From Cyanophora paradoxa (lineage: Eukaryota; Glaucocystophyceae; Cyanophorales; Cyanophoraceae), in contig QPMI01000183.1 in the NCBI GenBank assembly GCA_004431415.1, positions 62,001-126,000 of the forward strand: 64,000 bases of DNA, written 5' to 3'. Made by a program: the position numbers and the translations under genes. Positions 1 to 11,200 of the stretch are shown in pieces (within the stretch, counting starts at the first letter, position 1; every line of letters starts with the position of its first letter). Below the pieces are notes generated by a model, which was not told the origin of the DNA, searched no databases, and saw only the letters and a list, made by a program, of their open reading frames with translations.

Positions 1-1533
1 GATCCGCAGATTCGAGGCCTCACCGGCGGGCGGCAGGCGCGGCCCGCGGAGGAGGCATCCGTCGCAGCGACCAGGCTTATGCAGGACGAGAATTTCGCCG
101 ATACAATCTTCGCGAAGCTGGCGCGGAAGCAGATAGGGCATGTGCGCCAAAGCGCCAGGCCTCCATCAAATCCCGGAGTCAGTCCTAACACCGCGCGCTC
201 CGCAGAAGGACGATGTGTTCTGCCAGTGGCTCTATGAGTGGTACCTGACCGGCAACGAGGGCGCGCAGCTGCTCGTTCTCCGCTTCGTCCCCATGCTCCT
301 CTTCCACTACCTCACCCGGCTGTCGCATAACGACTTGCCGCCCGGTGCGCCGCGGGAGCGGTCGTGTGCGCCGCCGCAGTGGGCAAACGAGCGTCTGCAG
401 CGGGCGTGGAGGCGCTGCTCGTCGGCATCTACAACTTCGACGCGCTGCGCCCGGCGAGCCAGCAGGCACCCGCGAACACCTTCCGCATGCCCTCCGCCTC
501 CCTCTCTTCCCCCTTCCACGCCGGCCCGTCCGGAGCCTCGGCCGCCCTCGAGACTGTGACCGTCGAACCGCCTCCCCAGGTGCCCGCGGCTCCTGGCCAT
601 GGGCCGGCCGGCCGCCGCGCCAGCGCCGCTGAGCGACCCGTAGCCGATCCGGGAGATGAACGCCGCGAACCGGCCGCTAGTGGCGCGCCTTTGCCTCTCC
701 AAGTTCACGAGCGTCATATCCCGCATCCCCCTCTCCAGCCGCATCCACTTCTGCGAGGGGAGCCACAGGCGCGCCCTCCCCGCACCTCCCGCCCCCGCCC
801 TCTGTCCCCGCCATCCCCGCCGACGCGGCGAGGCGCGGCAGGCTACTGGCGACCGGGTACCCGAAGCTGGGGATACGGAACGCGGCGCTGGTCGACACGC
901 TCGCCAAGCACCCCGAGTGCGCCGCCGCCGCCGCCGCGCGCGCGCCAGGCGGCCTCACCGGCGTCGCGCAGACCGCAGGCGGCGAGGGCCGGTGAGGGGG
1001 CGGCGGCCGGCGGGGGAGCAGCGCGCCGGTGTACCGGACGTTCAGCCTGGGGCACGTGAAGCAGACGCTGAAGCTCGGGCACTCGAAGCGGAGCATCGTG
1101 GTGGACCCCGCCGTCGGCGCCGCCGCCTCCGGCGCCTACAGCTCCGCCACCTCCGCCGCCGAGCGCATGTGGGGCAGCGACGCCTCCGCCGCCGGCGCCG
1201 GCGCCGGCGCCCTCACCCTCTCCTCGAGCTCGGCCGACGGCGCGGCGGTGGCGGCGGCGCGGCGGCGGGGGGCGCGCGCGTGCCGCTGTGCCCGCAGACG
1301 ATCACGGCGATGCTGTCCGGGCTGGCCTTCTGCCTGCACGCGCCCCAGACCCGCCAGGTGCGCGAGAGACGGGCCGGGGGGTGCCGGAGGGGGCGGCAAG
1401 GGCGGGGCTGAGGGCGCTGGGGCAGGCGGCGCAGGCGGCGGTGGACGCGGCGCACGGGCGGGCGGCGTACGACCTCCTCCCCGACGTCCTCCTCGTCTCC
1501 TCCTCCCTCCTCGCCATGCACGGCGTCCAGTAG
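1..1533 (+). CDS. Hyccin (FAM126) family protein, 5' partial
   Basis: Hyccins are subunits of the plasma-membrane PI4-kinase (PI4KA-TTC7-FAM126) complex that makes PI4P. The first visible exon (1-141) is already in frame, so the start lies outside the window. Exon 2 (206-344) encodes FCQWLYEWYLTGNEGAQLL and a run resembling the hyccin segment QFxPxLIWxYL; exon 3 begins near 401 with VEALLVGIYNFD, the most diagnostic block. Later exons give RPLVARLCLSKFTSVISRIP and YRTFSLGHVKQTLKLGHSKR, then LLPDVLLVSSSLLAMHGVQ before the stop at 1533. Introns are GTGCG..GCAG, for example 142-205. The next gene, a ligase, follows on the same strand after about 257 bp. Recognition rests on remembered family motifs; internal splice sites after 600 are approximate. 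Confidence 0.72.
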
Positions 1534-1678
1534 CGCCCGACTGCAGCACTCGGCGCCCCCCGCATGGCCAGCGCCCCCCAACCCCCACCAGCCCCCACAT
1601 CGTCTTGTTGAATCTACTTCCGCTCGCGCGCTTCGTCTGCGAGCAGCAGGAACGCAGCGGGGCCCGCTGCTTAGCCGT

Positions 1679-1770
1679 TGTACCCGGGCCCGAGCCACTG
1701 TACCCGCGACCGAGCCACCGGTGCCGTACCCGGGCCCGAGCCGCTACCGCGCTAGTACCCGCTACGGCCC
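1679..1770. repeat. Short GTACCCGGGCCCGAGCC-type repeats before the ligase gene
   Basis: The spacer between hyccin and the ligase holds three to four imperfect copies of a 16-20 nt unit built on TACCCGGGCCCGAGCC. The copies end about 20 nt before the ligase start codon. They could be promoter elements or simple tandem duplication; nothing in the sequence decides between these. Confidence 0.45.
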
Positions 1771-1790
1771 GCTACGGGAATCAGTGAGAA

Positions 1791-4700
1791 ATGGCGACGC
1801 TTGCGGCCCTGGAGAGGGTGGCCGAGGAGGTCGCCTCGCTCCCCGGGCACCTGGACAAGCAGGCCGTCCTCCGGCGCTACTTCAGCGACCTGAACAGTGA
1901 GCCCGGAAAGGTCTTCCTTGCTGTAAAGCTGCTTCTGCCGCTCAAGAACATAGACCAGCGGTACGGGGCGCGCTCGAAGTACTGTGCCGTGCGTACGCGT
2001 CTGCAGCTGAGCTGCATGCAGTGTCTACAACCTCCGCGATGCGCGCATGGTCCGGCTTCTCTCAAGACTCTGCGGTACACATGACGCTTACGGACATGCG
2101 CCTGAATCGACACGCGTATGCGCAGACGTGGATGCCGACGACGTGCAGCGAGTGCTGGATTCAAGCGGCGACATAAGCGCGACAGCGGCGAAGTTTTTCG
2201 CAGGTGTCGCCACAGCTAAGAAGAGCACGCTTACGCTGGCAGAGGCGGATGCTTTCCTGGAGGCATGCGAGGGACCGCCCGCATAGCTGGCCCAGCGCTC
2301 GTCCGAACCCGTGCGCCTCCGCAGAGCCTGAACGGGCTGACGACGGAGGACCAGCAGTTCGCCCGTTTCGAGCCAATCTCGAAGCGCTGCACGCCCGCGT
2401 GCGCGCCTGCGCCTCATCAGAGGGCCCATTCCCACCGCACGGCCCGGAGCTAAGTCGGCGGCGGCGGGTGTGGGGCAGGGACATGAAGATGCTCGTGCGC
2501 TGCATCAACAAGGACGCGCGCATCGGGGCCGGCTCCAAGCTCGTCCTCAACGCCATCCACCCCGACGCCGCCGCTGGTCCGCGGCGCCGCTGCCGTCGGC
2601 GTCGGCCGGCGCAGCGCCTCTGACGGGCGGCGGCAGCGTTCGCGTCCTCGTCGGACCTGCGGGGCACGGTGGAGATGGCCCTCAAGGGCTCCCTCCCCGA
2701 CTCGCAGCCGGACGGAGGCGAAGGGACGGACGAGGAGGCCGGCGGGGGCGGCGGGGCCGGGGGCGGGGCGGCGGCGGGGACCCCGCAGAGGGCGACGCCG
2801 CAGAAGAAGGGGAAGGGCCTCGCCTTCCAGGTCGCCCCCTTCGCCTGCGTCAAGCCCATGCTCGCCGGGTCCGCAGCCGCCCGCCCCGCGCCCCGCCGCG
2901 GCGCCCGGGCCCCGCGCGGGGCGCGACGGGGCGGGGGGGCGGGGCAGGCCGGCGAAGGACCTGGACGAGCTGATGGAGAAGCGCTGCCGCGAGGGCGCCT
3001 ACGTCGAGATCAAGTACGACGGCGAGCGCCTCCAGGCGAGCCGGCGCCGCGCTCGCCGGGCGGCCGCCCCGGGGGGGCGCTGAGGCGAGGCCCCGGGGCA
3101 GGTGCACAAGAGGGGCGGGGAATACAAGTTCTACTCGAGGGCGGGGAAGCCCTTCGACGCCTCCAAGATCGCCGAGGTCGAGCAGGCGCGCTCCCCCGCC
3201 GCCCACGCCCCCGGACCCCGAGGCCTCCTGACGGGCCGTGCAGGCGGTGCGGACGGCCCTCGCCTCGGCCTCCTCCTGCATCATCGACGGCGAGGTCCTG
3301 GCCTACGACACCAAGGCCCGTCGTCCCGCCCCGTCCCGCTCCTTCTCCCCCGCGACGGGCCGCCCTCCGCGCAGCTCAAGCACTTCCTGCCCTTCGGCGC
3401 CACCAACAAGCACAAGAAGAAAGTGCGCGGTGGCCCGTTGTACCCCCCCCCCCGGGCCCCTTCCTCGGCGCCGGCGGTGAGAGCGGGGCGGGGCAGGACT
3501 ACCCGAATGCAGTGGTTTGTTTCGTTGGTCTGCCTGCTTCCCGGTCCTTTGTCTCCTCCTTTCCCTGACGTGGGTCGTAGCCTTTGACATCCTCTACCTC
3601 GACGGCCGGCACGCCGCCCTCCGCCCGCCCCGCCCCGATTGCGGTCGAGGCGGAGGGCCGCTGCAGGTCGCTGCTGGAGGAGACGATGCGGGAGCGGCGG
3701 CGGCTCCTCGCCGGCGCCATCCGCCTCTCTCCCCCCAAGGCCCGCCCCGCCCCGCCCCGTCCCGCCCCGCCCCGCCCCGCCCCGTCCCGCCCCGGGGGGC
3801 GGGGGCCGAGGGGGCGGGGGCAGGTGGTGCTCTCGGAGATGACGGAGGTGCTCAAGGGCGAGAAGCAGAAGCTCGCCGACCTCTTCCTCGAGCGCGCCCC
3901 GCCCCGCCCCGCCCGGCGCTCTCCCCCGCTGACGGGGCGGTGCCGGCGGGCAGCTCGATCCAGCGCAACGAGGAGGGCCTCATGTTCAAGCCCTTCGAGA
4001 GCACGTACGAGCCGAACAAGCGGCACTGGTGGAAGCTCAAGAAGGGCGCGCCGCGCGGCCGCGCCGCGGGGCCGCGGGGCGAGAGCCGCGGGGCTGACGG
4101 GCGGGGCGGGGCGGGGGCAGACTACCTGGAGGGGATGGCCGACACGTGTGACCTCGTCTGCCTCGGCGCCTACTTCGGCAAGGGCTCCAAGGGCGGCATG
4201 CTCTCCAGTCCGCCCCGCCCCGCCGCCGCCCCGTTCTCGGCTCGCTTGCAGGGGCCGGGCTGAGCCAGCGCGCGCAGTCTTCCTCATGGGCGCATGGGAC
4301 GCCTCGGACAAAACCTGGAAGACCGTCTGCAAGGCGCGCGCGCACGCCCCCCGGGGCGCTGGCGGGGGAAGGGAGCCGAGGCGGGGGCCGGCAGGTGGGG
4401 AACGGCTTCGACGACGCGACGATCGACCGGTTGCAGCGCGAGCTCAAGGCCTCCGGCCTCCTCCGCCCCGTCTCCGAGGCGCGCCCCGCCGCGTGAGACG
4501 CTTGTCGCGGGGCGCGAGCGGGGCCCGGCAGGTGGGCGTCCCCGCGCACATCTCCGTGTCGAACTCCGAGAAGCCCGACTACATCGCCCCCGACCCCAAG
4601 AAGTGCCCGCCCCGCCCCGCCCCGCCCCGCCCCGCCCCGCCCCGCCCCGCCCCGACCCGACCCGCCGGCCCCCCGCCCTCCTCACGCGCGCTCACGGGGG

Positions 4701-5981
4701 GAGGGCGCGCCGCGCCCGGGGGCGGCAGGATGCCGGTGTGGGAGGTGAAGGGGTTCGAGATGACGGAGAGCAAGAGCCACACGGCCGGCCTCTCCGTCCG
4801 CTTCCCCCGCATCGAGCGCGAGCGCCCCGACAAGGCCCGCCCCCTCCCTGCCCCTGCCGCCCCCGGGCCCACCGCACGCCCGCCCCCCGCAGGACTACAC
4901 CACCGCGAACGACCTCGCGCACCTTAGGTGCCCCTCGCAGCCTCCTGAGGCGCCGCCCGGCCTCCCCGCCGCACGGCTCTGATTCCCTTCCCAGGAATCT
5001 GATGAACACGGCGAAGGCCCGGTCCGCCAGCGCCTCCTCGCTCAAGGGGGTACGCCTTTCCCGCACGCGATCGGGTACCCCCGCACAGCGCGATCGATCC
5101 GCCCGTTCGTCCGCAGGGGAAGAAGGCGCCCGCGGCGAAGAAGGACCCTCCGAAGAAGGCCGCGGGGGGTGCCAAGAAGGCCTCGGGGGCTACCAAGAAG
5201 GCCGCCGGGGGCGCCAAGAAGGGCGCCGACGCGGGCCGCAAGCGCAAGAAGGACGACGAGGAGGAGGACGAAGAGGAGGAGGCGGCCAGCGGGGACGAGG
5301 ATGAGGAGGCGGATGCGGAGGGCGAGAGCACGGAGGAGGAGGAGGAGGAGGACGCGAAAGCGGGGGCAGGCCCCTCGAAGGCGGGGGCTAGGCCAGCGCC
5401 GCCGCCGGCCGGCGACTGGCTCTCCGCCGTCAAGCTCCGGGGCCGCGGGGGCGCGCAGAGGCGCCGCGCCGGCAGCGACGAGGAGGACGAGGAGGGGTCG
5501 GACGGGGAGGACGGCGGGGCGCCCTCCAGGCCCGCGAAGCGGCCGCGGGCGGGGCCGGCGGCGGGGCCGGCGCGGGGCCGGGGCAAGGCGCCGGCGGCCG
5601 ACGAGGACGAGGACGACGAAGAAAAGACGGAGGATGAGGAGGACGGAGTCCCCGGCCCCTCGGGAGGAGCATCTTCCTCGCGACCCGGCCCTCCCCCCGG
5701 CATGCAGGCGCGGCCCGCCCCGCGCCTCCCCGCCCTCGCTGCGCCCTGACTCCTCGGCAGGCCTGCAAGTATGCTTCTCGCGCCCGGCGTTGCCGCAGAA
5801 ACCCGACGCTGATCGCTATCGATATCGCAGGTATGGGGCCGCCTGCTACAGGAAGAATCCCCAGGTGCCCCCTCCCCTAGCGCCGCCCCGGCCCCGCAGC
5901 AGCCCCCATCCCGCGTTTCCGCCGACCCCCGGTCTCGCGCAGCACATCCGGGACTTTTGGCACCCCCCGAAGGCGTCCTAG
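1791..5981 (+). CDS. ATP-dependent DNA ligase, ligase III type, with C-terminal PBZ zinc finger
   Basis: Seals nicks via a ligase-AMP intermediate. The order follows ligase III. A DNA-binding domain comes first (LAALERVAEEVASLPGHLDK; VYNLRDARMVRLLSRLCG). Adenylation motif I is VEIKYDGERLQ, with the catalytic Lys codon at 3012-3014. Then come IIDGEVLAYD, EGLMFKPFESTYEPNKRHWW and the ligase III-like ADTCDLVCLGAYFGKGSKGG. The OB fold contains VWEVKGFEMTESKSHTAGLS. A long Lys/Asp/Glu-rich linker (about 5117-5700) follows. The last three tiny exons (5761-5768, 5831-5864, 5943-5981) encode CKYGAACYRKNPQ and HIRDFWHP, which fit the PBZ pattern C-x5-C-x6-H-x5-H. Animal ligase III has an N-terminal zinc finger and a C-terminal BRCT; neither is seen here. 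Intron 5708-5760 is GC-AG. The start at 1791 is the first ATG before the conserved block. At least fifteen exons. Confidence 0.85.
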
Positions 5982-6283
5982 ACACGCCGCTCCGGAGGGG
6001 GCCTCGCCCTTCCCGCGCCTGCGGCTGAGCTGCTTGTGCATGTTGTCCCCACACGAGCCGGCCGAGCAATCCATGGAGTCCGGCGCCCAAACCACCAGAG
6101 CTGATACGAGGCGCGCTCGACAAGTCGGTCGCTACTGGGGCTGTAGGCTGATCGCTGACGGGCTGAAGCTTTAACGCAGGCGAAGCGCCGCGGCTTCGCG
6201 TGGTGCCCGGGCGCGGGGTTGAAGCGGGGAAGGGAACTGAAACTGAATTATACGAGGTATATGTTACAAGCCTACTCCGGCCT
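5982..6283. other. Convergent intergenic spacer
   Basis: Lies between the 3' ends of the ligase and the complex I subunit. No conserved reading frame is seen. A small self-complementary element, GCGAAG..CTTCGC, occurs at about 6181-6200. No clear termination signal is recognised. Confidence 0.4.
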
Positions 6284-6752
6284 CTATTCGACGACAGTAA
6301 TGTTGATCTCCTTCTTGCCCTCCGGGACCTCCCAGGGCTTCCACTCTGCGCGCGACGAGGCCGCCGCGAGCGGGCGGCGTCGGTCGGGAGGAAACGGGCA
6401 TATGGACGCTAAACAGCGCGTTGCGGGAGCTGGGTGCCGCACCGGCCATCTTGGGGATGAGGGTGAGCTCGTCCTCGGCCTGATCGATGAGGAGCTCCAT
6501 CTTGCCGCAGCCGATGCCCGCCTCAATCGCTGCGCGCTCGGACTCCTTGTTCACAATCGAAAGGCGGTGGTTGTAGATGGTCTCGACGTGCTTCCGGTAG
6601 GGGGCGTGCTCTGGAATCCGGGTCTTGACCTCGTCAAGAACGAGCTGTAGCCGGTTCTGCAGGACATCCCGAGCGTTCTGGAGCTCAGGGATGCCGACCC
6701 AGCCCGCCGATTTGGGCGTCGGCATCAGCCGCATCAGAGTGCGCCTGAACAT
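6284..6752 (-). CDS. NADH dehydrogenase (complex I) accessory subunit, NDUFA5/29-kDa family
   Basis: An accessory subunit of the mitochondrial complex I peripheral arm. Exon 1, from the ATG at 6752, encodes MFRRTLMRLMPTPKSAGWVG, an Arg-rich amphipathic start that suits mitochondrial import. It continues with the family core (VGIPELQNAR; APYRKHVETIYNHRLSIVNK; CGKMELLIDQAEDELTLIPK). A short GTGCG..GCAG intron joins phase 1 to exon 2, which encodes EWKPWEVPEGKKEINITVVE and the stop. WKPWE is the hallmark of the family. Total about 120 residues, close to the usual animal length and shorter than the plant 29-kDa form. It is divergent from the PrxQ-like gene across about 160 bp. Confidence 0.85.
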
Positions 6753-6912
6753 GGTGGATGCGCTTCGCCGAGTTCGAACTGCGCACAGAGCCACGCGGTC
6801 AGCGGCGTGGCGGTTGCCGGCGGGTCGACCCACCAGGCGGCCGAGTACCCTCCCTGGGGGGAGGGAGGCGAGGGTACTGCGGCTCTACCGGCAGTTGAAA
6901 CCAAACCGAACC
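6753..6912. promoter_or_regulatory. Bidirectional promoter region, NDUFA5-like / PrxQ-like
   Basis: About 160 bp separates two start codons on opposite strands. No TATA box is obvious. The assignment follows only from the head-to-head arrangement. Confidence 0.35.
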
Positions 6913-8193
6913 ATGCCGAACTTGCGAGTGGGCGAGCAAGCTTTGCTTCAGTTCACCCTTCAAGACCAGGCGAGTTTCGCCGCCGCCGCCGCCGTCGACG
7001 CCGCCCGCTGTCAGCTGCAGAACTAGTGCCACCTCCGCCCGCGAACGCTGCGGCGCATAAGAGAGATAGACCGAAGGACCTCTCGTTCCGTGCACAGCCG
7101 CTCCCGCCCGTGCCTCTCGCTTACGTCCAACGGCCCCGTCGACAGCTCTCCAATTTCGTCCAGTTGTCCAAGGTTCTGGTGTGCCATAGCTTGCTTTAGT
7201 CTAGCGCCTGCGACGTGACCGCGGTCGCAGGGAAACAAGAACCTCTGCATCTTCTTCTTCGCTTCGGTGAGCCGAGCGATGTGAAGGGAATAGCAGTGGT
7301 AGCGGAGGCTCCAGCGTTGTTTGGGACGATATCCGAGCCCCCACGTCGTCCGAGCTTGCGGATCAAATTCTACGCGGGTGTCCAGCCATTAGCTTGCCCC
7401 GCGGCCGAGCTCCGTAGCACCCCCTAGCCACCGACTTGCCGCTCCGTAGCATGCCCTCTGTAGCCGCGCAGGCCTACGCGGAGTGTTCTATCCAGACCGC
7501 GCTAACGGCCGCTCAGTGCAACGACCCGGCGGACATCAAGGAGGCGCAGCTGTTCGCGCGGTATTACAGTGAGTTTCAGGCCGCAAACTGCGAGGTCGTC
7601 GGCATCACGGGCCGCCCGCTGCCCGAGGTCGCCGTCTTCTCGTCCAAGTATGAGCTGCCGTTCGCCGTCCTGTCCGACCCCCAGCTGGAGGCCGCCGCGA
7701 TGCTGAAAGTGCGCCTCCGCGCCGGGCTGGCTGGCATACGAAGGGTCTTGACGGCAACGCCGCCCGCAGGTCCGCCCCACGCTCGGCTTCTTCCCGAAGC
7801 GTGTCACGGTGCGCCGGCCCCCGCGCGCATCGCCGGCGCCGCCTGACCGGGGGTCGCCGGGCAGTACGTGATCGACCAGCGCGCCCGGGTGCAAATGTGC
7901 TACGACTCTCCCTCCTCGGCCGACCAGCACGTGGCCCGCGCCCTCGACGCCGCCCAGAAGACCTCCGTCGCGGTGCGGGGGCCGGGGGGCGGGCGCCGAG
8001 GTCCTGGCGCTCCGTCGGGCCTGATTCGCGCTGGGCAGATCACCCCCGTCCAGATTCAGAGCCCCTACATCTCCGAGCGGGAGGCCTGCTGCGGTGCGCG
8101 GGCGCCAGCTGGGGTGCCGGGGGCCGACCCGGCGCCGCCCCCGCTGACGGCCCGCGCAGGGATGTGGACCTTCTTGATGCCGCGCATGATGTG
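6913..8193 (+). CDS. PrxQ/BCP-like peroxiredoxin with atypical active-site region
   Basis: A thioredoxin-fold thiol peroxidase. Exon 1 (6913-6969) encodes LRVGEQALLQFTLQDQ, like the PrxQ entry motif VGDxAPxFTLxDQ. Exon 2 (7231-7266, 36 nt) encodes GNKNLCIFFFAS, the first core strand. Exon 3 (7472-7708) encodes KEAQLFARYYSEFQAANCEV, VGITG and KYELPFAVLSDP. Later exons give VRPTLGFFPKRVT and YVIDQRARVQMCYDSPSSAD, typical of the PrxQ C-terminal half. The canonical TPGCT motif is missing; the nearest candidate peroxidatic cysteine lies in AYAECS at the start of exon 3, followed by an insertion carrying another Cys. The protein ends in an unusual tail (EACCGMWTFLMPRMM). The donor at 6970 is GC. 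Family call good, catalytic competence uncertain. Confidence 0.68.
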
Positions 8194-8266
8194 AGGCGCT
8201 GTACATGTACAGTCGTAGGCGCGCGCTAGCCTTAAGGTAGCTCGAATAGATTCAGGGACAGCCGGA

Positions 8267-11200
8267 CTACCTGGCGAGGGGGCCGGAGCGGGAGGCGGGG
8301 CCGGGGGGCACAATGGGGAGGGGCGCGGGGCCGGACGGGTCCGGGGCGAAGCCGAGGGCGGCGGCGGCCTGGGCGGCGCCGTACTGGACGGGGAAGGTGC
8401 CGAGGAAGGTGCTCTGGAGGGTGGTGTCGTTGGAGAGGGCCGCGCCGAGGTTCGCCTCCACGGCCGCCAGCCGCTCCTTCATCGCCCCCAGCAGCTTCTC
8501 CACGCGCCCGACCGTGCTCGGCTGCTTCTGCGGCCGCCGCGGCCGCCGCTCCCGCTCCAGCCGCTCGATCGCCGCCATCCGCACCTCCTGGTTCATCGCC
8601 GCCTGGATCTGCCCCCGGGCGCATCAGCGGCGGCGCGCCGGGGAGCCTCGGGGCGAGGCGGGGGCGGGCCTTGCGGATGGCGGTGAGGCGCTCGTGGCTC
8701 TTCTGGGGTCCGGAGCGCGCGGCGGCGGGGACGTGCGACGGGTGCGCGAGCATAAAGCGCAGCGCCGTCGCCGCGCTCCGCGTCTCCCCCCGCATCTTCG
8801 TGCCGGGCGCCAGCGGCGGCAGCAGCCGCGCCCGGACGCCCTGCACGGCGGCGGCCGCCCCCTCCTCGCCGTCGGAGAAGTAGTCCGCCTCCTCCAGCTG
8901 CCGGCGCGTCGCACGGGGGGGCGGGGAGGGGCGGGGCGGGGCGGGGGCGCGCCTCCATGTCCGGGTCCTCCTCCTCCTCCTCCTCCTCGTAGAAGCCGGC
9001 CGCCTGTGGGCCCACTGCGCCCCGGGCCTCAGCGCTCGCGGGGCGGGGCCCGGGGCCGGAGGGGGGGCGGGCCCTGGGTGAGGAAGGCGCCGCCGGCGGA
9101 GACGAACTCGAGGGCGCCGGGCGGGCGCCCGTGCGGCGCCGTCGAGCGCCCGTCCCCCGATGCCGACATCGACGCGCCCTCCAGCTGCCGCCCCGCCGCC
9201 TCAGGCGCGAGAGGAGGGCGGGGGCGGGCACGGGCGCGGCGCACCTCGTCGGAGCGGGCGGCGGAGGCGCGGCCGGCGGGGGCGGGGCGGGCGGCGTGGG
9301 CGACAGCGCGGGCGTACGTGCGGCCGATGACGGGCGGGAGGGGGCGGGGCGCCCCGTCGGCGACGACGAGCACGGCGGGGGCCCGCCCGGCGGCCTCCGC
9401 GGCGGCCTCGAGGGCGGCGCAGAGGTCCGGGAGGAGCTCGGGGCCGGCGGGGGCGGGGGCGGAGAGGGGGAGGAGTAGGCGGCCTCCTTCTCGCGGGCGG
9501 AGGTGGCGGCGGCGCCGCGGGCGGAGGCGATGGGGGCCGGCGCGGGGCGCGGGGCTCGTGGGCGGCGGCGGCGCGGGCGGCGCGGCGGAGGAGGAGCGGG
9601 TTGCCGAAGAGGACGAGCTCCTCGAGGGCGGGGAGGGCGGCCAGGGGCAGCAGGCCCGCCTCCTCGCCCACCGCGTTCTGCGCCAGGTTCAGCGCCGCCA
9701 GCTGCCCGAAGCCGCTGCCCGCCCCCGCCCCCTCCGGGAAGCGCTGCAGCTGGTTCCCCCGCAGGTTCAGCACCCGCAGCCTGCCGGGGGGTCAGGGGAG
9801 GCGCGGGGGGTGGGGGGAGGGGCGGGGGCGGGCCTGGGGGCGGAGGCGAGGGCGAGGAGCGGGGCGTCGCGGGCGAGGCGGTTGTGCTCGAGGGAGAGGA
9901 TCTCGAGGGCGGCGAAGGGGGCCCAGTCGGGCGGCAGCGCGGCGAGGGCGTTGTGCGAGAGGTCGAGCTCGCGCAGCGCCGGCAGCGCCGCCAGCCGCGG
10001 CAGGCACTCCCACGAGAGCCCGTTGTACGCCAGGTTCAGCACCTGCGCGCCCGGCGCCCGTCGGCTCGGCTCGGCTCGGCTCGGCTCGGCGGGGCGGGGC
10101 GGGGGCGTGGGCGGGGGACCTCGAGGGCGGCGAAGGCGCCGTCGGGGACGGAGAGGGAGGCGAGGCCGTTGCAGTAGAGGTGGAGCTCCCGCAGCGCCGG
10201 CAGCCCCGCCAGCTGCGCCAGCTGCACGCTGCGCCCCGGCTCGCCCCCGGCGCGGGGCGCGGGCACGGGCGGGGGCGCGGGGCGGGGGCGGGGCGGCGGA
10301 CTTGTTGTCGCCGAGGTCTGCGCGGGCGAGGCGGGCGAAGAAGGGGAGGTCCTCCTCGCTGACCTCGTTGAACTCGCGCCCCACGAGCACCGCGTCCACC
10401 GCCTCCCCGGGGTCCTCCTCCCCGCTGCCCGCCCCCGGCCCAGCTCGTCGGCGCCCGCGCGCAGCCCCCGCCGCCCCCTCCCGCCCCCGCGCACCTGGCC
10501 GCGAGGAGGGCGAATCCGTCGAGGACGCGGCGTTTGTGGGCGTGGGCGAGGTGCTTGCGGAAGGTGCGCTCGGCGGCCGCCTGCCGCGCCTGTTGCGCCG
10601 CCGCCGCCTCCGCGTCGCTGCGGCGCAGCGCCGGCGGCTTGCTCGGGGGCGGCACGGGGAGCCCGACGAGGGCGTCCGTGTTGCTCTGCTGCTTCAGGAT
10701 CTTCGCCTTGTGGCCGCGGTAGTTGTAGATCGGCGTCGCCGCCTTCCGCCCGCGCTCCGGCCCCGGCGAGGCCGGGCCCGAGGCCGAGGCGGAGGCCGTC
10801 GTCGCCGCCGCCGGCCGCTCCGGCAGCACGTAGCCCGACGCGGTGACCTCCTCGAGGCGGGCGTCGGAGACGCGCTGAAAGCGGGTGGAGAGGGGCCGCG
10901 AGGAGACGCGCGGGGAGGGCAGCTCCGCAGAGAGCACCGCCTGGGCGTCCAGCGGCGGCGGCCGCGGCGCCTCCGCCCCGGCCCCGCCGCCGCCTCGCTC
11001 TGCGGCCTCGCGCCCCGCGCGCTTCCGCCCCGCTGGTCCGCCGGGGCGGGCAGCGGCGAGGCCCCCGTGCTGCTGTAGCCCTCCGACGGCGACCCCTCCG
11101 CCTCCCCCTCCGAGCGTCGCGGCGTGGCGCTCGCCATCTCGGCCGCCGGCCCCTCCCTCTCCGCATCGGCTTCGGGCGGTGGCTGCGATTGCCCCGCCTC

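Noticed and set aside
4924-6123. A 399-residue Ser-rich minus-strand frame
   Set aside because: The Ser runs are the reverse complement of the GAGGAGGACGAG acidic linker of the ligase.
7267-7471. A selenocysteine (TGA) active site in the PrxQ-like gene
   Set aside because: No TPGU-like context and no convincing SECIS hairpin could be identified by eye downstream; the in-frame Cys of exon 3 is the simpler candidate.
8313-11078. A 921-residue open frame on the plus strand
   Set aside because: It is Arg/Gly/Pro low complexity and antisense to the XRRA1-like exons, whose LRR motifs are clear on the minus strand. High GC removes stop codons from shadow frames.
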